Below are positions 17,838-28,054 of a stretch of 29,137 nt of DNA, one piece after another (position 1 is the first letter of the stretch; each line of letters starts with the position of its first letter). Where the stretch lies: NCBI GenBank assembly GCA_001579985.1, contig LRSR01011355.1, positions 1 through 29,137 of the forward strand, written 5' to 3'. The stretch is from Hypsibius dujardini (lineage: Eukaryota > Tardigrada > Eutardigrada > Parachela > Hypsibiidae). Under the pieces are notes generated by a model. It worked only from the letters and a program-made list of their open reading frames with translations, was not told the origin of the DNA and made no database searches. A program made the position numbers and the translations under genes.

Positions 17838-20800
17838 ATGATATCAGAGAGGAAAAAGCTGGAACCGTTTCGGACTGTGCCTACGCGGAGGGTCCGCCGG
17901 CGCGAACCGAAAACGCCGCATTTCGTCACCTCGTCCGACGACGAGAGCGAGCGCACCATCGACGTCGCCGTGGATTATGCCGGGCCGAGGGACCTGCCGA
18001 ATGTCACGGCATCGAATGCTTCCAAGATCAGCAGCGCGGTACGGCGCGCGCGCAAGAGCCACACGTTGGAGGTCCTCGAGGCGGACCGGGTCGTGCGAGT
18101 CTCCCAAGTCGGCCGGCTGCAGCGCGAGCTGGAGGATTCGGAGCGCGAGAATCGGGACCTGAAACGGGCGTTGGAAGAGGAACAGTCGGAAGTTCGTCGC
18201 CTGCGACGTCGGCTGGAAGCAGCTCAGCGGAAACTGACAGACATCAATGGCACCCAGGAGGCCTGGGACACGGTGGTGGCTATCCTTTTCCTCTACTTTG
18301 ACGTGGCAAACAAGTGTCGACTGGGCCGGTAAGGGAAGCGGAAGATGGTGAGTCGCTTTAATTAGGACACGATCGATACATGCCTGGACAGACATGACAG
18401 TCACCGTACTAGTATCTATCAGACAGGCAGTACGCTAGACATTGGCTCGCAGACAATTATATTTATATCCCTTAGTTAGAAATTGCTTTTGTCGTTTAAA
18501 AGACTTAACATGAATGTCTTAGAGAGAGCTATCCTGTCCATTTATGGCCACTTTTGTCGTACAGAGTAGGTCTGCAGCAAACGATTCCTAATTGCAGCGC
18601 GCACAAATGTTACTCGTACTAAGGTACGGTAACAGTAACGGTAACGGTAGCGGTAACGGTAATGGTAACGGTAACGGTAATGGTAACGATATCGTTGACG
18701 GTAACGGTAGCCGTAACGGTAACAGTATCATTGACGGTAACGGTAGCGGTAATGGTAATGGTAATGGTAATGGTAACGGTAACGGTACTCATACTCTCGA
18801 TGCCTCAATATTCATTAAATAAAACGATTGCACAGTTACGAAGTTGACTGCAGATTTGGTGTGGTGATTTGATCTGACGTCTTAGTGAGATTCCATCCAG
18901 GCCTAAAAAGGCCGCACTCGTAAAGCCGTTACACGCTGTTCGGTCCAGTTTAGCTTTTGTGAGAATGAGACAGAGACACCGGACCGTGACTGGACCGACT
19001 TCGAACTGGCCTTACTGAGCGCACTCTTGTTTCAGGGTCAAGCACTCGTGGAAGAGGGCCGCCGACAGCTGCAACGGAACCGCGACGTTGATTAACCTTG
19101 CGGCGGTCCGTGGTCGCGACCCGGTGTACATCTTGCGTAGGTCCCTGGCGGTCACCGCGGAATCTAGTGCTCCCGTTATCATTTCCGGCGCCAGGTACCT
19201 CTTCCAGCTGCAGGGCCTACCCGGAGAGATGGACCGGCCTAATTTACCGCTCAAATGGTGCCTGGACCGTCATGGCGAAATGTTCGGACCGCTGACCTTC
19301 ACGGAAGTTCACCTCCACCGGTAAGACCCATTTTCCGTCGCACGTCGACCCATCGCACTGACCGACTCACCGAGTATCGCACTGACCGACTCACCGAGTA
19401 TCGCGCTGACCGACTCACCGAGTATCGCACCGAGTACCGACTCACCGAGTATCGCACAGACCGACTCACCGAGTATCGCACAGACCGACTCACCGAGTAT
19501 CGCACTGACCGACTCACTGAGTATCGCACCGAGTACCGACTCACCGAGTATGATTGAGATTTGGTCATTCCTTAAGTGACTCTTTGACTTTGACTTGGAC
19601 TTGGACTTTGACCGAAGCAATTTCACGTGGAAAATAATGAACTGCCGCTTAATAACGAACAAAAAATGTGCTTCCCGTTTTCATTTTATTTTGCTCAAAC
19701 CGAAATTATGTTCACTAAATAACAACACCAACAACAGCATATACTATTTGGTCCTCTACAGGCAATCTGTGTAGTCTGTAGTATCTCGTTGTCTTGCTTG
19801 TCTTGCAGTTTCCACGGAGATATTTTAACCGTCACTCTCTCTCTTCTTTATTTTCAGGTGCGCGGTGGCGCTGGAAGATTTAGTAGCATTGCCGGGGACC
19901 GTGCGGCGCCTGGTACTCCTGCACTGCGAGATCAGGGATGCCACCCTGCCGGAGATCGTCTACAGCTCGAGGTTCCCGTACAACGTGGAGGTCGGACGGG
20001 CCGAGACGGCGCTGTACGATTTCGGTGGGCAATTCCATTCAGCGGAACAGCGGCGCCGCACTTTGTTCCGGATGCTCGACACCGTCATCGAGCCCTTACG
20101 CCTCCGTCACGACCGTGAGAAGGCCTTTAGGACATCAATGGGAAATTTTCACCGAACCGACCAGCTGAACCGATTTGCGGCGGCAACTTTGCTGCTGAAA
20201 AGGTCAGTGCAAAGAGTTGTTTTCCTGTTGATTCTGCCGCGTCTTTTGAATGGGTCGTTTGTGTTTGAGATCTTTCCGTCGATTTGTCTAGTGAGTCTAA
20301 AGACAACTGTTCCAGCCAGCTAATGGTCTGGTTTTGAACTGACTGAAGGTTCTGTGACGTCATTATTGTACGTGTATGTTTAAAGGTATGCGTTTGCCTC
20401 CTTTACCCTTAGTAAGAATACCCTTAGTAAGGGTATTCAAAGTTTGAATACCCTTAGTGCACCAAAGTTCGAACACCCTTAGTTTAACAAAGTTTGAATA
20501 CCCTTAGTGTACCAAAGTTCGAATACCCTTAGTTTACCAAAGTTTGAATACCCTTAGTGTACCAAAGTTTGAATACCCTTAGTGTACCGAAGTTTGAATA
20601 CCCTTAGTGTACCAAAGTTCGAACACCCTTAGTGTACCAAAGTTTGAATACCCTTAGTAAGGGTATTCAAAGTTCGCTTATTTGCAGCGATTATTTCGCT
20701 AATTCAAACTCGCTAATCTCCCTGGTTTTGCACGCCCTTGCAACGGTGATACGAGGACACGCCCCCTGGCTTACCTGAGGCTGTGTCACCTTCGCTAATC

Positions 20801-21259
20801 TCAACTAACATGGACCACTCACAAGACAGATGCACACAATTAGCGAGCAGATAACCGAGAAAAGCAGCTCCTTGGCTGTTTTTCTCGTTTATCTTCAAAA
20901 CCAGGGAGATTAGCGAGATAATCGCTGCAAATAAGCGAAATTTGAATACCCTTACTGAACACGTTGTGCGTTCGGCCCGTCGTTACTGTCTCATTTGAAT
21001 AATTTATCTGTAATCATCGGATCAAGTTTTGAAATCCCTTCCGGTGTCTAAAGAATAACCAAATCTTTTATTTTGCAGGCGAGAGTTGGGTTTTCAGTGG
21101 GCCACAAAGGAGGAAGCGGATCTTCGCGCTCTGGATATCGAGGACCTACGTCCTTCTACGGTGAGGGAGCTGTTCCACTTGGCCATGACGGCACGCGGGG
21201 ACGTCCAGAAATTCAGCGGGTGGAGTGTGCGTTGCGATAGCCGCAATAAACTCAAGTGA
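17838..21259 (+). CDS. Unrecognised coiled-coil protein, 433 aa, 4 exons
   Basis: Exons 17838-18328, 19036-19320, 19858-20202 and 21079-21259 all join in the same phase (2) to a 433-residue protein. I do not recognise the family. Residues 1-60 are basic then acidic (RRVRRRE, SSDDESERT), likely nuclear-type or disordered. Residues about 75-137 form a charged heptad-rich coiled coil (LQRELEDSERENRDLKRALE). A short hydrophobic stretch follows (VVAILFLYF, 146-154). The rest looks globular, with a leucine-rich-repeat-like stretch VRRLVLLHCEIRDATLPEIV in exon 3 and a charged helical end. The coding DNA is GC-rich compared with its own introns. The ATG at 17838 is the first in frame that precedes a protein-like sequence. 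Uniform phase across all joins and good donors/acceptors (GTAAGG, GTAAGA, GTCAGT; TTTCAG, TTTTCAG, TTTGCAG) argue for a real gene. Confidence 0.75.
18625..18787. repeat. GGTAAC / GGTAAT hexamer array in intron 1 of the coiled-coil gene
   Basis: About 26 hexamer units (GGTAAC, GGTAAT, GGTAGC, with a few GTATC/GTTGAC variants). Each contains a GGTAA, the core of a 5' splice site. Confidence 0.95.
19363..19552. repeat. 23-24 bp minisatellite in intron 2 of the coiled-coil gene
   Basis: About eight copies of GACCGACTCACCGAGTATCG plus CACT, some shortened to ACCGAGTACCGACTC. It leaves frames open on both strands (minus YSVSRSVR-like), which are artefacts. Confidence 0.93.
20440..20664. repeat. 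25-bp tandem array, 9 copies, in intron 3 of the coiled-coil gene
   Basis: Copies start every 25 bases from 20440 with AAGTTTGAATACCCTTAGTG and a TACCA end; some read AAGTTCGAACACCC. Both edges carry a palindrome made of GAATACCCTTA and its complement. Confidence 0.95.
20658..20954. mobile_element. Fold-back (MITE-like) element, 297 bp, next to the 25-bp array
   Basis: The left arm (20658-20729: TAAGGGTATTCAAA, CGCTTATTTGCAGCGATTAT, CTCGCTAATCTCCCTGG) is complementary to the right arm (20897-20954). A 14-base insertion (TTCGCTAATTCAAA) lies in the left arm, so the arms are about 58 paired bases. The loop of about 165 bases has no gene. The element's outer end has the same sequence as the neighbouring tandem unit. 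Confidence 0.85.
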
Positions 21260-21269
21260 ATGCACTGCT

Positions 21270-21345
21270 CTTTCCACGAGGAGTGCTTCTTTCCACGAGG
21301 AGTGCTTCTTTCCACGAGGAGTGCGTCTTTCCACGAGGAGTGTCT
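21270..21345. repeat. 19-bp tandem repeat, 4 copies, in the 3' UTR of the coiled-coil gene
   Basis: Four copies of CTTTCCACGAGGAGTGCTT start at 21270, 21289, 21308 and 21327, eleven bases after the stop codon. Confidence 0.94.
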
Positions 21346-21461
21346 CTTTTTGTTTGTGTTTTTTTGTAGCTGGTATGTTTTGAAGGTAATCTAAATCTTC
21401 TCAATTCTCTACGTGTACAAAGATGTAAATTGTATCGTGGCAATCTTGCCGTGTTAACGTA

Positions 21462-21920
21462 CTGTAGAGTCCCGACCCATCCGTGGTACTTTCTGGACCC
21501 CCCCCCCAGTAAATCAGACCCGGTGGGCCAAAACAACTGTTATGCTTCAATCGATCAATCAAGCGCTTGTTTCGCCCCTACTTGCTGACCGAAAATTTCG
21601 GAGCTGTAAAAATATCAATCAATCGAGAAATATCAATATAAAACTTTTTTACATTCACAAATGTGACTCCATCTCATCACCGTCACCAGATCCTTCATTA
21701 AACTCGAAATTCACCAAATTTAAAGGAAGCACAAAAAAACCATCACGAATCAATCGATCGACTGCAGAAAGGAAGGATGAAAACTGTAACTGTGAATTGC
21801 TTACGCAATCAATCAATCGACAAGTGCGGTCTTGTGGTTCGCACATTTTGCAATCAATCAAAATGGTCGCTTTTTACTGTGTGATGACGTAGGCGCCACG
21901 GATGGGTCGGGACTCTACAG
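21462..21920. mobile_element. Non-autonomous TIR element with TA target duplication, 459 bp
   Basis: Perfect 25-base inverted ends start CTGTAGAGTCCCGACCCATC and stop at CTACAG. TA flanks both ends (21460-21461 and 21921-21922). TA duplication and this type of end are known for the Tc1/mariner/pogo group. The interior is AT-rich with scattered ATCAATCAATC and encodes no transposase; a 116-codon frame at 21542-21892 is only repeat-derived. Confidence 0.85.
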
Positions 21921-22051
21921 TATCAACCTGTAACAGTTGAAGCTGAAACCAGCGTCAGAATACAAACACATCTCGAATGAGAAAAAGTCAACAAATTCAA
22001 ACACGGTGGATAAATAACCGGAAAAAAAAATGAAAATTCACAGCTGAAAAT

Positions 22052-22805
22052 TTACATCGCACTTTCGATGAGAACCCTGATATAATTAACAGCAACCAGT
22101 GCACAATCGCTCCTGAGGAGGCAGTCTAACAAGGCGGACCTGAGAGTAGTATCCATCTCTTGCCATTTGAGTATCCGCACCAGCATCCTCTCACCGATGC
22201 AATCCAGCTGGATGGATAGACTGCTTTCGAAAAGGTGACCGGCGTTTGTGACGTCCAGCAACCGCTTCACCAAGTCATCGGAGGCGAAATTCTTCAAGTC
22301 GAATGCGAGATACCGGTCCGCTAGCTGGCAGAGATCTAAGAGATCGTCTCCGCTTAGAAAGACGTTCTGTAGAGCAAAACAGCTGCCCAGGTTGCAGCCC
22401 GAAAAAAAATGGACAAGAGCAGCAAACGCCGGCGTGGGAGTGTCACGAATCGGAATGATCGGATTGGGGCTTTGACCTTCCCGGAAACGATTTCCGAGCA
22501 TGGCAGCAAACACATCAGAATTCCGGCTCAGCAGTTGTCTCCTTGCAGTGATCCTTGTCCCATCGTCCAGCAAAAAGATTCCTTTGTCGTTTTCAACCTC
22601 CATCTCGTTGTCATTTTCCGTTAGACAGCACACGGTCGGCGGCTCCTCAATATCACCCAAAATTCTGAAAGGAAAAATTAAAATTAACTGATACAATTTC
22701 GGATATGGGCTGCTCGTGTAAACTCTATTCTCTACATTTGATTGTTTCCAAAGTAATCACGTATTTGATTATTATATATACCTCACTGATCACAGATTTG
22801 TCTGA

Positions 22806-22840
<35 letters not shown>

Positions 22841-22856
22841 GCTATGTCTGTCTGTA

Positions 22857-22887
<31 letters not shown>

Positions 22888-24019
22888 TGGTCTGCGTTCG
22901 CATGTTCTTCAGAGCGTACAAAGAATGACAACATACCCCGGAAAAAGTTGTTCTCCATCGATGGACACATCGTCCAGAAAAAAAGCGTGCACCGCCTGCG
23001 CCAAGCAGAAAGCAACATTTCAAGCTCTCGCTGTCAATAAGACTGAATGTTCAGCGCGCTCGCTCACCTGTGCTACCAGTCGACGATGCTCAGATCCGGA
23101 ATTAAATTCCGTTAAAGCGTCCATCAGCTGGTCCAGAATACCATTCTTTTTAAAGAATCGTACTCGGTCTGCGCGAGTTTGAATCAGAACGGAAGCTGAC
23201 GCGATACAGCTTATGCGTATCTGACGATTGGAACACAGGCACAAATGAAGCAATTCGCCGAATCCGAATTCTCCCGTGACGTGGACACGCAGAAGAGAAA
23301 GCACCTCCTTCTTGGCTTTCAGAGCACTGGCACTCAAGACATCCGACCGATCGTCCACCAGCATCAACGGAAGTCCCACTTTCACCAGTGTTTCAAAACA
23401 TTTTGGCTCCCGGGCAATGCGGAGCAGGGTATGAAAGGCGGTTTTTGTGCCGGTGGGCATTTCCGTATTTTTAAGGGCGGCGGGAGCATTCTCAATTAGC
23501 TTTACGAAGCCTGAAATCACGCTGCCGGACGCCAGTGCCGGAACGAGGTTGCTTCGGTATGACACCGACTCAAAGAATGCCAGAACGTACTGCAGACACT
23601 TTTTGGCGTCGTCTTGAGTCAAGGTAGGATGAGATAGGGAATGAGCTCGCGAGCGCTTGATTGGAACCGTCTCCACCTCCATGTCGCTGTCACGTCTCCG
23701 CTTATTTCCAGGAGCTCCAGAGGGGTTGGACATCTGAAAATTCAAAAGATGGTGACATATAATGGGGTAGGCTACATTATCGAAAAACGACAGACGGACA
23801 CACGAGCACAAACAACAGCACAAACATTAAACGCAATACAGACAAGCATGGAGACAGACAGAAAACCCGAGAGACTGACACATAAATAGACATACATACA
23901 GGCAGACAGAAACAATTTCGGTTTCTAAAAAGACAGGCAAAGACAGGCAAAGACAGGCAGAGGCAGGCAGAGGCAGGCAGAGGCAGGCAGGCAGACATGG
24001 AGGCATGGAGGCAGGCAAG

Positions 24020-24071
<52 letters not shown>

Positions 24072-25807
24072 CATGGAGGCAGGCATGGAGGCAGGTCGGT
24101 CGCAGACAAATGTTATTGTACCTCGCAATTAACACGAGCGTCTAGCTCCCCGTCGGATGAAACCATGACGGGCGAATACCGGCCGCGGTACAGGCTGTCC
24201 TCCATATAGGCACGCTGTGGAAATGCCGGCGATTGAGGTGATGCTGGACTGGAGCACGCTGTATGTGACGATTGAGGACTGATACAACCAGACTGCAAAG
24301 CTCGACGCAGTTCTTCATCCACCGCCGGAGGTGTGAAAGCAGGGCTGGAAAACTCGTACTGGCGGCGAGCCTCACTTTCTTGAATAACATTCTGGTAGGA
24401 TGGGCTGCGTGCGCTAAACTTCCTTGGAGTAGTAGCAAACGCTTTGGAAGAGCTAGCATTTCCGTGAAAGGTGGAAGGAGAGTTTGAGAATACTGTGGAA
24501 GAGCTTGCTTCCCATGTTGCTTGAGCACGGTCTTGAGTTGATTCCCTTGTCACGGGAACATGTACCTGAGAAAAAGGAGATAGGCGTAAAAAGATTTAAA
24601 ACCTCTTAGCTCACATTGAATTCAATCAAAAGAGAGCCGAAAAGACGAACAATGCACTTACATCAGAGGTTGACTTTCTGAATTCGGAAGGATGAAGAGT
24701 TTCTATAGCAGCATTCAGATATCGCGCCGCATGGATGACCGCCAAATAATCGTTCACAATTAAGCCCATCGTTGCCTCATCGTGCCGAAACTCCGTTAGG
24801 GAGTTTAGAATATGAAGATGTACCGACTGGTACAAAGGTGAGCCCAACACCGCCATCAGAACCTTCATCCCTCCAATATCGCTGAGGCGCGCCCGATTAA
24901 ATCCATCTCGACAGCAGAGTGTCAAGGCATAGACAATCTACACGGCAGAAAAGAGAGTGAACAAACAGTCACTTTCCAAAAATTACCCTCTTTAATTGTA
25001 CCTTTTTCTGCACGCTGGAAACTGTTGTTTGCTGATCGTCAAATGAAAGATGCTCGATGAAGCAGGCGATCACTCCCTTGGAACCGAATTCACTCCGTAT
25101 GACACTATTGGAGGCCAGTCGGCAGAGCAAGTCGATCGCTGACTGTTGGACGCCCTATAAGGAACAAAAAACCGTTGAACGAAAGAAAGCTTCGACAAGA
25201 AAGTGTGATTTGTACTAGCATACCGGGGATTCATCAGCGGCTAATTGCACCATTACACGCAACTGCGGAGACAAATGCCGCGCGATAATTTCATTGGATA
25301 AGTCCCCATCCACATGATCCATAACAAAACTGCTAAGGCACATTAACACATGCTGCCGCAGATTAGGGTGACTGTCTGCGTTGGCCAGCAATGGAATCAG
25401 CGCGACTGTAAACAGTTTGGATCGCAGTAAGGGGCGTTTCAGGGTCGGACAGGTACAAGCTTGACGGACTGCCTTCAGAGCCACTTCACGTAGGCCTGAT
25501 GTCGGAAACAACTCAACCAAGCTGTGCACGAGGACGTCAGACAGTTTTCGGATGCACGCTTCAGCAGTGGGCGATTTCATTGTCGGCAAAATATTTCCTA
25601 GACAGCGGCACGCGCGGGAACGTATGTTAATTGGGTGTTGGCTCTCCATGAGGTTTACTGAAAGTACGAAGACAATGCCTCATGGAAGGAAGAGACAACA
25701 AAATAAAGCTGTCTACAATAAAAAGGGGAAAGCCGCGTGAACTCGTTTCGGTGAAACATCTAATAGACCACAGATCGACAGGTCGACAGACAGACAGACA
25801 GACAGAA

Positions 25808-25844
<37 letters not shown>

Positions 25845-26482
25845 AACAGACAAACAGACAGACAGACAAACAGACAGACGGACAGGCAGACAGACAGACA
25901 GACAGACAGGTAGGTAGGTAGGCAGACATTAAGCAGATGTGTGCCAGGCAGGCAGCCGAACAGACAGGCACACAGACTCACATGCACTGTCTTACAGTCA
26001 ATCAAGCAGGTAGACAGACAAGCGAACATCACAAACAGTAGGCACACAACATAAAGAATAACATAAAGAAACAGCTCAAGCAAACGACAAAAAGACTGAA
26101 TATAAAACGGGGACAAACGCGCCTTCTTACATATAGCTCGCAGTGTTGGCTCCTTCTGCAAGTCAGGTACGTCGCTCCGGACAGTGGTCACTTGCAACAG
26201 GAGCGAAATTGCCGCACCGACCGTCTTCGCGATATCCATTGCCGTAGTGGAAGCACCACCATCCAGACTCGTAACCCTCGAGTCGGCCATCAGGATGCTG
26301 AGAAGATCGAGAGTGGGCTTCAGCACTCCAGCATCGATAAGTTGGGCCGTGTCCGCCGGATGATGCACCAAGTGGTGGCCAAAATATTCTAAAACGGCAC
26401 GGCGATCCTTCAACGGCAGCGACATGTTTCGTAACCGGTCCATCAGCTGCTCAACTTTATTGTACTTTTCTCCGTACTCCAT
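22052..26482 (-). CDS. ARMC5: ARMC5-like armadillo-repeat and BTB-domain protein, at least 7 exons
   Basis: Exons in gene order: 26482-26131, 25657-25224, 25154-25002, 24937-24662, 24565-24122 and 23733-23068, all joined in phase (775 residues), then a BTB exon ending at 22052. Known ARMC5 proteins have N-terminal armadillo repeats and a C-terminal BTB, and act as CUL3 ubiquitin-ligase adaptors. Armadillo-type helices are seen in LRAILNLMESQHPINIRSRA, KLFTVALIPLLANADSHP and VQQSAIDLLCRLASNSVIRS. Exon 5 is a Ser/Pro-rich disordered linker. Exon 6 has a basic motif GNKRRRDSD, then more ARM-like repeats. The BTB exon shows IFLLDDGTRITARRQLLSRN and SDVFAAMLGNRFREG. The join between exon 6 and the BTB exon does not close in phase with the best acceptor (22665, exon from 22664). 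An extra small exon from 23030 is likely. Domain order makes ARMC5 the best match, but a related ARM-BTB protein is possible. Confidence 0.8.
22801..22890. repeat. (TGTC)n microsatellite in an ARMC5 intron
   Basis: TCTG/TGTC units with short breaks (AGCTATG, ATG), inside the unresolved exon-6-to-BTB intron. Confidence 0.9.
23930..24095. repeat. (AGGC)n / AAAGACAGGC microsatellite in ARMC5 intron 5
   Basis: GACAGGCA and then GGCAGGCA units, with GCATGGAG variants. The whole array lies between the exon-5 donor (24121) and exon 6. Confidence 0.92.
25775..25915. repeat. (GACA)n microsatellite in ARMC5 intron 1
   Basis: A GACA/ACAGACA run with AAAC and GACGG interruptions. It produces a minus-strand frame that reads through from the real exon 1 (CLSVCLSVC...), which is not part of the protein. 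Confidence 0.92.
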
Positions 26483-27639
26483 GTCGGCCTAACTACAAAT
26501 ATAATCGCCTTCTTTCAGATATTGCAGAAGACAGTTTACAAGGAGGTCCAAACCCAAGGAGTGCGATGTACCCTAATCAGTCAATCAACCAATAACTGAT
26601 CAGTTGCCAACAAAAAAACTACAGATATTCAAGCAAAACCGATATTCATGGACCGAAAACCCTAATGAAACTGAAACACGGCCTAAAAATCAACATAATC
26701 AGTCCATGCATCGATTACGTCAGTGCGTATTCACAATGAGTTGGACTTCAAATTAGTAATCGTTCAATCAAGCAATTGATCTTATGAGAATGTTTCAATT
26801 GGTCTAGGATAGGATGCAATCACTCAATCAATGAATCGGGTTATGAGAACAGGCGAGTACAAATCAATCTATCCCCCCGTAAATAATCAAGCAATCAATC
26901 AATCAATCAAGGAATCAATCAAGATCGCCAACAACGAAACAGTGCCAGAAGTCCTACTTACCGACTAGCAGAGATTCTTATGTCGCAAATAATTTTGTTA
27001 TATCAGAAACAAAAAGGTAAAAACTTCTTCCACAGAACAAGGCCAAAGTGCGAAGACAAATTGAAGCGTTTGTTGAAGAAAGGTCAGCACAGCAGCAATC
27101 ATTGTAAGCAAAGGCCAACTCTGTCGTGCTAATCCAAATCAACCGAAATACCACAGGAAAATGGACAAAAACAGAGTCTTAAGCTTGATGAAGATGTCAA
27201 GAAAGCGGTAGGGTGCTTCAAAACAGCGTCCGAGGTTTCGCGTGGTTTTCAAGTTCCAATGTTGGCGTTTTTCTTTCAGCAGCAGCTGTTTAATTTCAAT
27301 GAACGCTTTGAATGAATCGAGGTGAAGGAAGCATTTTAGAAGACTTCTCGTATACTGATTGATTACTTGACTGAAAATCGACTGGTTGATTGATATTTCC
27401 AGTTTCATCTGGGAAAAACCACTTCCGAAGCGCGAATACTGTACCTTCTTCCAATGGGTCCGAGATGGAATCGGATTGGAAGTAAGACAATTGAGGCAGA
27501 AATCAGTAAATCACACCCAGGCAAGTACACAGACAAGTAAACAAAGACAAATAGCAAGAAGCAAGACGGACAGACATACAAACAAACAGACAGTCAGACA
27601 GACATTCAGACATACATACAGACATACATAAAGACAGAA

Positions 27640-27681
<42 letters not shown>

Positions 27682-28054
27682 TAGACAGACTGTAAACCAG
27701 ATGGTTGTAAGACTATTCATGATATAGCTGCCATTTCCATCACAGCGGCAAACGTACATAGACAAAAATACAACTGCAAAGCGACAAGACAAAGTACGAT
27801 TAAACTTCAACGTATCATGGCGTTAGTACTAGTATAAAAAGAAAAGCCAAAAGGGCACGAATATATCTCGTGCGATACACCAGTAGAATCTAAATGACAA
27901 ATGGTTAAGATATAGACAAGTAAATTAGAAAAGTTAAAAGAGTAAAAGAGATATACATATAAGGTCTCAGATCGTGATTAGCTAGCAGAGTCCAGGCGGG
28001 AGAAGGCGCGCTTGTAAACCGGTGAAGTCCATGTTATTTCCATCCGTTGGCAAC
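26483..28054. other. Intergenic region between ARMC5 and paxillin
   Basis: Both flanking genes are on the minus strand. The ARMC5 promoter should lie near 26483-26700. CAAT repeats lie at about 26885-26925, and a (GACA)n array at 27575-27682. Minus-strand frames at 27139-27490 (64 and 89 codons) have no recognisable domain or clear start and splice context. The paxillin 3' UTR begins at 28054. No RNA gene was recognised. Confidence 0.5.
27575..27682. repeat. (GACA)n microsatellite, intergenic
   Basis: Perfect and near-perfect GACA runs preceded by CATACATA-type variants. Confidence 0.92.

Noticed and set aside
20440-20664. Regular 25-bp repeats resembling a CRISPR array
   Set aside because: Copies are contiguous with no unique spacers, lie inside a spliced gene's intron, and the genome is eukaryotic. 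The same applies to 8831-9215 and 12244-12429.
25760-26130. Extension of ARMC5 exon 1 into a CLSVCLSVC-rich tail
   Set aside because: It is read-through of intron 1 into a (GACA)n repeat. The donor GTAAGA at 26130 joins in phase to the ARM-repeat exon at 25657.
27139-27490. Minus-strand frames of 89 and 64 codons between ARMC5 and paxillin
   Set aside because: They read as partly protein-like, but no family, start context or consistent splice partners were found.
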